From: Alphaproteobacteria bacterium
Lineage (GTDB): Bacteria; Pseudomonadota; Alphaproteobacteria; GCA-2731375
Direction of reading: 5' to 3'
Length of the DNA stretch: 34,865 bases
NCBI GenBank assembly: GCA_030747035.1
Contig: JASLLM010000015.1
Coordinates: forward strand, 1 to 34,865
This document shows positions 1 through 7,994 of the stretch, one piece after another (positions within the stretch are counted from its first letter, which is position 1; each line of letters begins with the position of its first letter). The position numbers were made by a program, and so were the translations under genes. The notes under the pieces are model-generated. The model was given only the letters and a program-made list of their open reading frames with translations, did no database searches and was not told where the DNA came from.

Positions 1-99
1 AATGTCACGGGAAAGGTGCAACATCGCCCCGGCCAGCCCGCGTTCGCGAATGCGGCGCTGTAATTCAGCCAGTCGCTCCTGCCGAGACTTCATTATCAT
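1..99 (-). CDS. M24-family peptidase (Xaa-Pro dipeptidase/creatinase-like), N-terminal fragment
   Basis: Only the first 31-33 codons are present; the gene runs off the left edge. Two in-frame ATGs are possible, at 99-97 and 93-91, with a GAGAG ribosome-binding site just upstream. The visible residues (KSRQERLAELQRRIRERGLA, then GAMLHLSRDI) match the usual start of the creatinase N-terminal domain found in prolidases, aminopeptidase P, creatinase and ectoine hydrolase. In these proteins an opening helix leads into a strand of the type 'gldallv'. The gene begins about 20 bases after the stop of the GMC oxidoreductase and is probably the third gene of that minus-strand operon. The catalytic domain lies outside the window, so the substrate cannot be judged. 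Confidence 0.6.
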   Translation of the reverse strand, partial: MIMKSRQERLAELQRRIRERGLAGAMLHLSRDI

Positions 100-118
100 T
101 TGGCTCTCGGGCAGTGAC

Positions 119-1729
119 CTACCGGTTTCGTTCGCCGCGGATCATATCGGCGCATTTTTCACCGACCATGATCGAAGGCGCATTGGTGTTGCCCGAGGTG
201 ATCACAGGCATGATCGAGGCGTCGGCGATGCGCAGGCCCGACAGGCCGCGTACGCGCAGGCGGTCGTCCACCACGCTCATCTCGTCATTGCCCATCTTGC
301 AGGTGCCCACGGGATGATAAATCGTCGCCGCGCTGTTGCGGATATGCTGGATGATCTCCTCGTCCGTCTGGGCCTCGGCGCCGGCGCCATGTTCGCATTC
401 CAGATATTCGGCGAACGGTTGCGTATTAAGGATCTGGCGCAGGATCTTCACGCCCCGCAGCATGCCCTGCACATCCTCGTCCCGGTCCAGATAGTTGGGC
501 TGGATCGCCAGGCGTGTGCCGCCGTTCGCCTTCACCAGGCGCACATCACCCCGGCTTTTCGGGCGGGTGAAACAGATCGACGCGGTGCCGCCGGGGAAGG
601 GATGGAAGACGAAACCGCCTTCGGAGGAATAGTCGAAGCTGAAGGGCCGGTAGTTGATCTGTATATCCGGGCGCCCGCCCGCCTGCCGGGAATCCAGAAA
701 ACCGCAAATCTCCGTACTGGTCAGCCCAAACGCACCCGTACGCGTTATGCCATAGCGCAACAGCTCGAAGCCCATGCGCGGTTTGTTGCTGAGCATCTGG
801 TTCAGCGTGGGATAGGCCGGTTTCAGGCGCGGCTGCAGATGCACGAAGGCATGGTCGTGCAGATTCTTGCCCACGCCCGGCAAATGATGGGTCGGTTCAA
901 TACCCACTTCCTGCAATTCGCCACTGTCACCGATGCCCGATTGCAGCAGGATCTGCGGCGAACCGATGGCGGAGGCCGCCAATATGACCTCCCGCCCCGC
1001 CTTCCCGATTGTCGTGGCACCACCGTCATCGGTGAATTCAACGCCGCTGACGCGGTTGCCGTCCAGCAGGATGCGGGAAACGTTGGCGCCGGTGCGGATG
1101 GTCAGGTTGGCGCGGTTGCGGGCCGGCTTCAGATATCCTTGCGCGGTGGAGGCGCGGCGGCCGTTGCGGATGGTGCCCTGCACCTTGGCGATGCCGTGCT
1201 GATCGCCGGTATTCAGATCATCAATCCGCGGGATCCCGCTGGCCACGGCGGCCTCCAGGAACTTGAAGGAGGACTCGTTGCTGGGCAGGGTGTTGGAGAC
1301 CGCAATGGGCCCGCCGACGCCATGGCTGGCGTTCTCACCGTGCTGGTGATCTTCCATTTTGCGGTAAAACGGCAGCACATCGTCCCAGCCCCAGCCCTCG
1401 TTGCCGGAATCCCGCCAGTCGTCGTAATCCTGGGCCTGACCCCGGATATAGAGCATGCCGTTGATCGAGGAAGAGCCACCCAGCACCTTGCCGGAAGGAA
1501 AGAACATCGGCCGGCCGTTCAGGCCCGGCACCGGCTCCGACTTGCGCAGCCAGGTGGTTTTGGGGTTGGTCAGTAGATGGGGAAACAGCACGGGGATATG
1601 GATGAATGGGTGGCGGTCCTTGCCCCCCGCCTCCAGCAACAGGACGGAGACACTGCCGTCCTCGGACAGGCGTCCCGCCGCCGCCGCACCACCCGAACCC
1701 GAACCTATGACGATATAGTCGTATTGCAT
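119..1729 (-). CDS. GMC-family FAD-dependent oxidoreductase (choline dehydrogenase-like)
   Basis: This is a 536-residue flavoprotein that should oxidise an alcohol to an aldehyde or ketone in the cytoplasm or at the inner membrane. The Rossmann motif GSGSGG is at residues 9-14. GMC signature 1 (GKVLGGSSSINGMLYIRG) is at about 80-97 and signature 2 (GSPQILLQSGIG) at about 252-266. The catalytic His of YHPVGTCKMG is near 470 and the partner Asn of SGNTNAPS near 512. An in-frame TTG at 1744 extends the frame, but the ATG at 1729 has a GAGAGGG site and starts directly with the FAD-binding strand, so I chose it. It follows the LysE exporter by 11 bases. The family includes choline, glucose and polyethylene-glycol dehydrogenases; the substrate is not determined. 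Confidence 0.93.
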   Translation of the reverse strand: MQYDYIVIGSGSGGAAAAGRLSEDGSVSVLLLEAGGKDRHPFIHIPVLFPHLLTNPKTTWLRKSEPVPGLNGRPMFFPSGKVLGGSSSINGMLYIRGQAQDYDDWRDSGNEGWGWDDVLPFYRKMEDHQHGENASHGVGGPIAVSNTLPSNESSFKFLEAAVASGIPRIDDLNTGDQHGIAKVQGTIRNGRRASTAQGYLKPARNRANLTIRTGANVSRILLDGNRVSGVEFTDDGGATTIGKAGREVILAASAIGSPQILLQSGIGDSGELQEVGIEPTHHLPGVGKNLHDHAFVHLQPRLKPAYPTLNQMLSNKPRMGFELLRYGITRTGAFGLTSTEICGFLDSRQAGGRPDIQINYRPFSFDYSSEGGFVFHPFPGGTASICFTRPKSRGDVRLVKANGGTRLAIQPNYLDRDEDVQGMLRGVKILRQILNTQPFAEYLECEHGAGAEAQTDEEIIQHIRNSAATIYHPVGTCKMGNDEMSVVDDRLRVRGLSGLRIADASIMPVITSGNTNAPSIMVGEKCADMIRGERNR

Positions 1730-1740
1730 GCCTATCCCTC

Positions 1741-2361
1741 TCAACGCCGGGCCAGGGCCAGGCCAATGCCGGTGCCAATCAAAAGGGCGCCGGTAATACG
1801 GCTCCGGATTCTGGCCCGCCGTCCACCCGTCAGAAACCCGCGCAGCCGTCCCGCCAACAGGGCATAGCCGGTATCGAAGGTGGTCGCGATGACGACGAAA
1901 CTTACGCTCATGAGAACCAATTGCGGGCCCAGGGGCGCTCCTGGGTCAATGAACTGCGGAAAGAAAGCGGCGTAGAACAGGATCGTCTTTGGATTGGTGA
2001 TGGCGACGACGATACCCTGCCAGAACACCGCCGTCTTGGTGCGCCGTGCGCCGGCTTCCGCGTCATCCAGGGTTCCGCCCCTGGCGCGCCATTCCCGTAG
2101 ACCGAGGTAAATCAGATAAGCCGCACCGAGCCAGCGGATCAGCTCGAACAAATCGGCCAGCAGCACGAAGGCGGTGGATAAACCCAAGGCGCCAGCCGCC
2201 ACCAGCATGGCATTGCCCAGGCTGGAGCCCGCCACCGTGGCCAGGCCGGTGCCTGTGCCATGGCGCAGCGACTGGGCCACCACCAGGGTAACGATGGGAC
2301 CGGGCATCAGGATCAACACCGCCGTCGCCAGGCAAAAGGCCAAATACAGTTCAATGCTCAT
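1741..2361 (-). CDS. LysE/RhtB-family amino-acid exporter
   Basis: This is a 206-residue inner-membrane protein with about six hydrophobic segments. The N-terminus (MSIELYLAFCLATAVLILMP) followed by GPIV is the hallmark of LysE/RhtB translocators, which export amino acids or their derivatives. The central loop (REWRARGGTLDDAEAGARR), then FWQGIVVAITNPKTILFYAA, is also typical: the NPK and 'FFPQF' motifs are present. An ATG three codons upstream (2370) is possible. Neither start has a clear Shine-Dalgarno site. I prefer 2361 because family members normally open with a short polar stretch and then the first helix. It is the first gene of the minus-strand operon with the GMC oxidoreductase and M24 peptidase, and it is divergent from the acyl-CoA ligase genes. 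The exported substrate is unknown. Confidence 0.88.
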   Translation of the reverse strand: MSIELYLAFCLATAVLILMPGPIVTLVVAQSLRHGTGTGLATVAGSSLGNAMLVAAGALGLSTAFVLLADLFELIRWLGAAYLIYLGLREWRARGGTLDDAEAGARRTKTAVFWQGIVVAITNPKTILFYAAFFPQFIDPGAPLGPQLVLMSVSFVVIATTFDTGYALLAGRLRGFLTGGRRARIRSRITGALLIGTGIGLALARR

Positions 2362-2482
2362 GCGGCACATTTAACGGCAGAACGGGCAACACGGCAATAT
2401 GCGGCCTTGGCATCCCCGCCCGACAACAGGCATTATAAGCGCATAAAAACAATAAATGCCGCGAACGGGAGCTTGGGAGCCG

Positions 2483-4114
2483 ATGACGGTAGACACATCG
2501 AACTGGACATTGACCGGTTTGGCCCAACGTCAGGCCGAAAAACATGGCGAGCGCGAGTTTATGTCGTTTGAGCACGGCACCTCGCTCACCTTTGCATCAT
2601 TGCACCGTGACAGCGACCGTCTGGCCGGAAATCTGGCCAGCCTGGGCGTGGGGCCGGAAGACCGGGTCATGGTGATGTTGAAGAACCGCATTGAACTGAT
2701 GCTGGCGATGTTCGCGATCATGAAACTGGGCGCCATCTTCGTGCCCATCAACACCGACCTCAACGGCGCCTTCCTGCAACACCAGATGCGCAACGCCGAA
2801 CCACGGGTGCTCTTCCTTGACGCCGATCTCGCCGATGCCTTTGACGCGGTTCAGGGCGGCAACGAAAGCCTTGCCGCCATCGTCTATGTGGCGGGCGAGG
2901 TACCGGCGGAACGGCCCGATGTCCTGGCAGGGGCGCCGGCCATGACTTTCGCGGCATTCTCCGAACTTGCCGGGTCCCAAGATGATGTGCTGGTCACGCC
3001 CAAGCCCGAGGACATCGCCTGTATCATGTACACATCCGGCACCACGGGGCCATCCAAGGGCGTCCTGCTGCCGCATGCCCATTGCTATCTGTTCGGCCGG
3101 GGCATGGCCCGCGCCATGGAAATGACGGAACAGGATTGCCAATATGTCTGCATGCCCCTGTTCCATGCCATGGGACTGTTGATGCAGGTGATGAGTTCCC
3201 TGCTGACCGGTTCCAGGGTCTATTGCATCGAACGCTTTTCACCGCAAAGTTGGCTGGACGATGTGCGGGCCTGCGGAGCGACCGTATCGAACGCACTTGG
3301 CGTCATTCCCGAGTTCATCTTCCGCAGTCCCGAATCCGAGTACGACCGCGATCACAAACTACGCCTGGTGGCCGCCATTCCCATCGCCGCCGAGTGGGGC
3401 GAGGCCATGCAGCAACGTTTCGGCTTCAAATTCATGCAGCTCTACGGCATGACTGAGATCAACATAGTCTCGTATACCAATCAGGACGATCCCCTGCTGC
3501 CCGGTCTGGCCGGTCATGTGCTGGACGATTTTTTCGAGCTGCGCATCGTGGATACGGCAACCGATACCGCCCTGCCCCGGGGTGAAATCGGCGAAATCCT
3601 GGTCCGGCCCAAGGTGCCGTTCTGCCTCAACCAGGGCTATTTCCGCATGCCGGAGAGGACCGTCGATGCCCGGCGCAATTTGTGGTTCCACACTGGAGAC
3701 GCGGGCTATTTCGATGACCAGGGACGGCTCTACTATGCCGACCGGATCAAAGACCGAATTCGGCGCCGGGGCGAGAATATTTCCAGCTTCGAGATCGAGC
3801 AGGTCCTGAACGATCATCCGGACGTCAATGAAAGCGCCGTAGTCGGCATCAAGGTCGAGGACGCGGGTGGCGAGGACGAGGTCAAGGCCTACATCGTCAC
3901 CGACGGCGGCGCTGACATCGACAATGTCGCCTTGCTGGACTATTGCGTCGAACAAATCCCCCGTTTCGCGGTACCCCGTTATATCGAAGCGGTCGAAGCC
4001 ATTGGCAAGACCGCGACGGGCAAGATTCAAAAGGAGCCGCTACGACAGGCCGGCGTGACCAACCGCACTTGGGATCGGGAGTCCGTCGGCTACAAGATCG
4101 CCCGGCGGGTTTGA
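2483..4114 (+). CDS. AMP-forming acyl-CoA ligase, crotonobetaine/carnitine-CoA ligase-like (copy 1)
   Basis: This is a 543-residue member of the ANL superfamily. It should activate a carboxylic acid with ATP and join it to CoA. The AMP/ATP loop YTSGTTGPSKG is at about 182-192. The A5-type motif (QLYGMTE) follows, then FHTGD and the hinge YADRIKDRIRRRGENIS. The C-terminal catalytic Lys lies in TGKIQKEP at about 512-519. An upstream ATG at 2456 is in frame, but I chose 2483 because the next gene starts with the matching sequence M-T-x-D-x-SNWTLTGL and both proteins are then 543 residues. A GGGAG site lies three bases upstream, which is tight. The overall pattern resembles CaiC, but no caiA, caiB or caiD is nearby, so the acid substrate is open. 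Confidence 0.92.
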   Translation: MTVDTSNWTLTGLAQRQAEKHGEREFMSFEHGTSLTFASLHRDSDRLAGNLASLGVGPEDRVMVMLKNRIELMLAMFAIMKLGAIFVPINTDLNGAFLQHQMRNAEPRVLFLDADLADAFDAVQGGNESLAAIVYVAGEVPAERPDVLAGAPAMTFAAFSELAGSQDDVLVTPKPEDIACIMYTSGTTGPSKGVLLPHAHCYLFGRGMARAMEMTEQDCQYVCMPLFHAMGLLMQVMSSLLTGSRVYCIERFSPQSWLDDVRACGATVSNALGVIPEFIFRSPESEYDRDHKLRLVAAIPIAAEWGEAMQQRFGFKFMQLYGMTEINIVSYTNQDDPLLPGLAGHVLDDFFELRIVDTATDTALPRGEIGEILVRPKVPFCLNQGYFRMPERTVDARRNLWFHTGDAGYFDDQGRLYYADRIKDRIRRRGENISSFEIEQVLNDHPDVNESAVVGIKVEDAGGEDEVKAYIVTDGGADIDNVALLDYCVEQIPRFAVPRYIEAVEAIGKTATGKIQKEPLRQAGVTNRTWDRESVGYKIARRV

Positions 4115-4185
4115 GGCCGCCGGCGGGGATGATGTATTTTGATCGGGTGTGCGACAATTTTTGACAGTGGGGAGCCAAAGAGGCC

Positions 4186-5817
4186 ATGACGCAGGATATT
4201 TCCAATTGGACCCTGACCGGTTTGCTGCAACGGCAGGCGGAAGCCCAGGGTGAGCGGGAGTTTATGTCGTTCGAACACGGCACCTCGCTCAGCTTCGCCT
4301 CGCTGCACGCCGACAGCAACCGCCTGGCGCGCAATCTGGCTAGTCTGGGCGTGACGCCGGGGGACCGGGTCATGGTCATGCCGAAGAACCGCATAGAGTT
4401 CATGCTGGCCATGTTCGCGATCATGAAACTGGGCGCCATCTTCGTCCCCGTGAATACGGAACTGAAGGGCGCCTTCCTGAGCCATCAGATGCGCAATGCC
4501 GAACCTTGCATGGTTTTCCTCGATCACGATCTACGCGATGCCTTCGATGCTGTTCAGGGCGGCAACGACAACCTTGCCTCGGTGATTTATGTGGCGGGGC
4601 ATGTCCCCAAGGAACGCCCGGCGGTCTTCGCCGACGCGGAAGCCATGACGTTCGAGAATCTATTCGCGCTCGCGGGTACGACGGACGATGTTATTGTCAC
4701 GGCGGAACCACAGGACATCGCCTGCATCATGTATACCTCCGGCACCACGGGTCCCTCCAAGGGCGTGCTGATGCCGCACGCCCATTGTTATCTGTTCGGC
4801 CACGGCATGGCGCGGACCATGGCGATGACCGAAAAGGACTGCCAGTATGTCTGCATGCCCCTGTTCCATGCCATGGGGCTGTTGCTGCAGGTGGTCAGTT
4901 CCCTGATCACCGGTTCCAAGGTCTTTTGCATAGAGCGCTTTTCGCCGGCCCGCTGGCTTGATGATGTTCGCGAAAGCGGCGCCACGGTGACCAATGCACT
5001 TGGCGTCATTCCAGAGTTCATTTTCCGCACTCCGGAATCCGAATACGACCGTGATCATAAATTGCGCGTCGTCGTGGCCGTGCCGATCGCGGCGGAATGG
5101 GGCGAGGCCATGGAGAAACGCTTCGGCTTCAAGTTCATGCAGGCCTACGGCATGACGGAGGTAAATATCCCCTGCTACACCAGCGAGGCTGACCCGCTGC
5201 TGCCGGGCATGGCCGGACACGTCATTGATGACTTCTTCGAGGTTCGGGTGGTAGATGCCGAAACGGATGCCGTCATGGCGCAAGGTGAAATCGGTGAAAT
5301 CGTGGTTCGTCCCAAAGTGCCGTTCTGCTTCAACCAGGGCTACTTCCGAATGGAGGAGCGCACCGTCGAGGCCTGGCGCAATCTTTGGTTCCATTCCGGC
5401 GATGCCGGTTATTTCGACGAACAGGGCCGGCTGTTCTATGCCGACCGTATCCGGGACCGCATCCGCCGGCGGGGCGAGAATATCTCCTCGTTCGAGATTG
5501 AACAGGTCCTGAACGATCATCCGGACGTCCAGGAAAGTGCCGTGGTGGGCATCCGCGTCGAGGGCGCGGGCGGCGAGGACGAGGTCAAGGCCTATATCGT
5601 CACCGCCCGAGGCGAGGATATCGATAACGTCGCGCTGCTGGATTATTGCGCCGTGAATATTCCGCGCTTTGCCGTTCCCCGCTATGTGGAAGCGGTCGAG
5701 GAAGTGCCGAAGACCGCTACCGGCAAGATCCAGAAGGAGCCGCTGCGCCAGGCTGGCGTGACCAACCGCACCTGGGACCGGGAGTCAGTCGGCTACAAGA
5801 TCGCCCGGCGGGTCTGA
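4186..5817 (+). CDS. AMP-forming acyl-CoA ligase, crotonobetaine/carnitine-CoA ligase-like (copy 2)
   Basis: This 543-residue protein is collinear with the preceding gene over its whole length, so the pair is a tandem duplication. It has the same landmarks: YTSGTTGPSKG at about 182-192, AYGMTE, FHSGD, YADRIRDRIRRRGENIS and the C-terminal TGKIQKEP near 512-519. The last stretch (TNRTWDRESVGYKIARRV) is identical between the copies, while the substrate-pocket half differs more. Examples are QLYGMTEINIVSYTN in copy 1 against QAYGMTEVNIPCYTS in copy 2. The start has GGGGAG and GAGG sites within 20 bases. The 71-base gap after copy 1 has no obvious terminator, so the pair is probably co-transcribed. 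Different acid substrates for the two copies would be a reasonable expectation but are not shown. Confidence 0.92.
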   Translation: MTQDISNWTLTGLLQRQAEAQGEREFMSFEHGTSLSFASLHADSNRLARNLASLGVTPGDRVMVMPKNRIEFMLAMFAIMKLGAIFVPVNTELKGAFLSHQMRNAEPCMVFLDHDLRDAFDAVQGGNDNLASVIYVAGHVPKERPAVFADAEAMTFENLFALAGTTDDVIVTAEPQDIACIMYTSGTTGPSKGVLMPHAHCYLFGHGMARTMAMTEKDCQYVCMPLFHAMGLLLQVVSSLITGSKVFCIERFSPARWLDDVRESGATVTNALGVIPEFIFRTPESEYDRDHKLRVVVAVPIAAEWGEAMEKRFGFKFMQAYGMTEVNIPCYTSEADPLLPGMAGHVIDDFFEVRVVDAETDAVMAQGEIGEIVVRPKVPFCFNQGYFRMEERTVEAWRNLWFHSGDAGYFDEQGRLFYADRIRDRIRRRGENISSFEIEQVLNDHPDVQESAVVGIRVEGAGGEDEVKAYIVTARGEDIDNVALLDYCAVNIPRFAVPRYVEAVEEVPKTATGKIQKEPLRQAGVTNRTWDRESVGYKIARRV

Positions 5818-5822
5818 CGCCC

Positions 5823-6686
5823 GTGGTCCAACTGATCGACAGCGACATCCGCACCCGCGAGGTGCTGGACTGGCGGGGCCTGCATATTCTGCATGCGGGC
5901 ATGTCGTCCTGTTCGCAAAAGTTGCGGATATTCCTGAACCTGAAGGGCATCGAGTGGCAGGGCCACGAAATGAACCTAGCCGCGAGCGAGACCTATGGGG
6001 ATTGGTTTCTCGGCATCAATCCGCGCGCGCTGGTACCCGTCCTGATCTGGGATGGCGCCGTTCATATTGAAAGCAATGATATCCTGACCTTGCTGGATGG
6101 CGCTTTCCCAGAGCCCCGCCTGATTCCATCGGAGCAAGCGGCGGAAATCGCCGCAATGTTGCAGCAGGAAGACGAGCTGCATCTGGATATGCGGACGCTG
6201 AGCTTCCGCTTTGTCATGGCGCGAACCAAGTCCAATAAAACGCCGGAGATGCTGGCCCGATATGACGACGGAACCGGTACTGTCAATGGCGCATCAGACC
6301 ACGAGAATCGCGCCCACCAGATCGAATTTTACCAACGCCTGGCGGCCGAAGGCATCACCGATGAGGCGGTCCGTGCCTCGGCCCGGAAATTCCGAACCGC
6401 TTTCGATGATCTGGAGCAGCGCCTGTCCGCCACGCCCTATCTCCTGGGCCAAACTATCACCGTCATGGACATCGCCTGGTACGTCTACGCGACCCGGCTG
6501 CAATTCGCGGGCTATCCGCTGGACAGGCTACACCCGCATGTCCGGGCCTGGTGGGGGAAACTGAACGATGACGAACGCTTCTCCCGCGAGGTTCAGCCAC
6601 CGCAAGCGATACTGGAGACCATCGCCCGAAACCACGCGGAATGGGCCCAGACAGGTAACGCCCTGACCGACATAACGGGTTTCTAA
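5823..6686 (+). CDS. Glutathione S-transferase-like protein
   Basis: The predicted protein has 287 residues and should be cytoplasmic. An N-terminal thioredoxin-like domain starts with LHILHAG. It contains SSCSQKLRIFLNLKG (the usual catalytic Ser/Cys position), the cis-Pro region NPRALVPVLIWDG and the glutathione-contact motif ESNDI. The helical C-terminal domain carries the N-capping box ITVMDIAWYVYATRL. No ATG precedes the first beta strand, so I used the GTG at 5823. It lies five bases after the stop of ligase copy 2 and is probably read by translational coupling. The next ATG (about 5901) would cut into the fold. The protein is longer than a typical 200-230 residue GST because of an insertion (TKSNKTPEMLARYDDGTGTV) between the domains. 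The context suggests conjugation, isomerisation or thiolysis of a CoA-pathway intermediate, which is inference. Confidence 0.8.
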   Translation: MVQLIDSDIRTREVLDWRGLHILHAGMSSCSQKLRIFLNLKGIEWQGHEMNLAASETYGDWFLGINPRALVPVLIWDGAVHIESNDILTLLDGAFPEPRLIPSEQAAEIAAMLQQEDELHLDMRTLSFRFVMARTKSNKTPEMLARYDDGTGTVNGASDHENRAHQIEFYQRLAAEGITDEAVRASARKFRTAFDDLEQRLSATPYLLGQTITVMDIAWYVYATRLQFAGYPLDRLHPHVRAWWGKLNDDERFSREVQPPQAILETIARNHAEWAQTGNALTDITGF

Positions 6687-6689
6687 GGA

Positions 6690-7196
6690 CTATCCTTCGC
6701 GCCGGTACTGCTGGCAGAATTCCAGATAAGCCTTGAAATACTCGCCGATCTGGCCGCCGGTGGTGACGCGGCTGGAATCCCGCGGCACAAAGACCTTGCG
6801 TACCTGGAACAGCCAGCGCCGACCATCACGGACGTAGTCATCCTCGTACCAGCCCTGCAGATTGTTGTAGATCGCCTCCGGCCGCAGCAGAAACTCGTTC
6901 AACTCGCATTTTCCGCTGGCCCTATCGCCATCCACATCGATCATCACATTTGTCATGACGTGGTGCAGGCCGGGGATGGTGCGCTGCAGCCCGGCGGCAA
7001 ATTCCTGCAGTGCCTGCCTGCCCTCGACCACCACTTTCATGATGGGAATTTCGAAGCGCCCATCCTCGGCGAACAACGCGGCCCAGGCGCCCGGATCATT
7101 GGTCTCGTAATCGGCGGCAAAGGCATAACGGCCCAGCAGATCGTGGATCATTACCCGGTCGGCGGCTTCCTGAATGTATTGCTCGTCCAGGGCCAT
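6690..7196 (-). CDS. SnoaL-like / NTF2-fold protein
   Basis: This 168-residue protein has the NTF2-like pattern of SnoaL-type polyketide cyclases and ring-hydroxylating dioxygenase small subunits. It opens with a helix (EAADRVMIHDLLGRYAFAAD) and then has the acidic motif DPGAWAALFAEDGRFEI. A strand with HHVMTNVMIDVDGD and late strands with YEDDYVRDGRRWLFQVRKVF follow. Such proteins act as small hydratases, cyclases or isomerases, or as non-catalytic partners. It starts 14 bases after the sirtuin stop and has a GGGAAG site, so it is the last gene of the Fe-ADH/sirtuin operon. Its stop lies three bases from the stop of the GST-like gene (tail to tail). The substrate is unknown. Confidence 0.75.
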   Translation of the reverse strand: MALDEQYIQEAADRVMIHDLLGRYAFAADYETNDPGAWAALFAEDGRFEIPIMKVVVEGRQALQEFAAGLQRTIPGLHHVMTNVMIDVDGDRASGKCELNEFLLRPEAIYNNLQGWYEDDYVRDGRRWLFQVRKVFVPRDSSRVTTGGQIGEYFKAYLEFCQQYRREG

Positions 7197-7210
7197 GGAG
7201 ATCTTCCCGC

Positions 7211-7975
7211 CTAGTTGACCGCGACGGCATCGCCCAGGGTCGGGCCGATCTCGCCATTGATCACCAGATCAGCATACTGATCCAGGTCCGTCGGCTCCCG
7301 ATTCAGAATAATCATTCCGGATCCGTTTTGTTTTGCCATGACCGGAAAACCAGCCGCCGGGTAGACCACCAGGGACGATCCGATGGCAATGAACAGATCG
7401 CAAGCCAGGGTTTCCCGTTGTGCCCGGGCCATTTCCTCTTCCGGCATGGACTGGCCAAAGGAAATGGTCGCGGTCTTCATGTACTCGCTGCCGCAGCCGG
7501 TGCAGATGGGCATGGTTTCATCGGCCAGAAAGGCCTCCTTGATGGGTTCCAATTCATGCCGCAGGCCACAGCCGAGGCATTTTGCGTAGGTGGAATTACC
7601 ATGCAGTTCTATGACCTGCATATCCGGCACGCCCGACGCCTGGTGCAAGCCGTCCACATTCTGCGTGATCACGGCGGAGACCTTGCCCGTATCCACCAGG
7701 CGGGCAACGGCCCGATGGCCCCGGTTCGGCTCGGCCGTGGTCATGGTCCGGTCCATGGCGAACTTGCGGCGCCATGATTCCCGGCGCATTTCTTCCGAGG
7801 CCATGAAATCGCTGAAATCGATCGGCTTATACTTGGTCCACAGACCCCCGGGGCTACGAAAATCGGGGATACCCGATTCCGTGCTGATACCCGCGCCGGT
7901 GAAAATCACCACGCTCCCCGCCGCCTCGATCAGTTCGTGCAGCCGCCGTACATCGTCTTGATTCGCAAAAGCCAT
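7211..7975 (-). CDS. cobB: Sirtuin-type NAD-dependent protein deacylase
   Basis: This 254-residue enzyme removes acyl groups from protein lysines using NAD. The NAD-binding loop GAGISTESGIPDFRSPGGLW is at 27-46. The motif TQNVDGLHQASG at 104-115 carries the catalytic His111. The zinc site is C133-x2-C136 and C158-x2-C161, and GSSLVVYPAAGFP at 199-211 closes the NAD site. The open frame extends upstream, but the ATG at 7975 has a GAGGAG site and gives the normal length. It lies between the iron alcohol dehydrogenase (19-base gap) and the SnoaL-like gene. One use could be deacetylation of metabolic enzymes, such as the acyl-CoA ligases nearby, as CobB does for acetyl-CoA synthetase. That link is only inference. 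Confidence 0.93.
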   Translation of the reverse strand: MAFANQDDVRRLHELIEAAGSVVIFTGAGISTESGIPDFRSPGGLWTKYKPIDFSDFMASEEMRRESWRRKFAMDRTMTTAEPNRGHRAVARLVDTGKVSAVITQNVDGLHQASGVPDMQVIELHGNSTYAKCLGCGLRHELEPIKEAFLADETMPICTGCGSEYMKTATISFGQSMPEEEMARAQRETLACDLFIAIGSSLVVYPAAGFPVMAKQNGSGMIILNREPTDLDQYADLVINGEIGPTLGDAVAVN

Positions 7976-7994
7976 CCTCTCACTCCTCAATCGT

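Noticed and set aside
2-1576. Long plus-strand open frame opposite the GMC oxidoreductase (524 codons)
   Set aside because: It is the antisense shadow of a motif-confirmed gene in GC-rich DNA; the translation is low-complexity (Ala, Gly, His, Arg) and has no family features.
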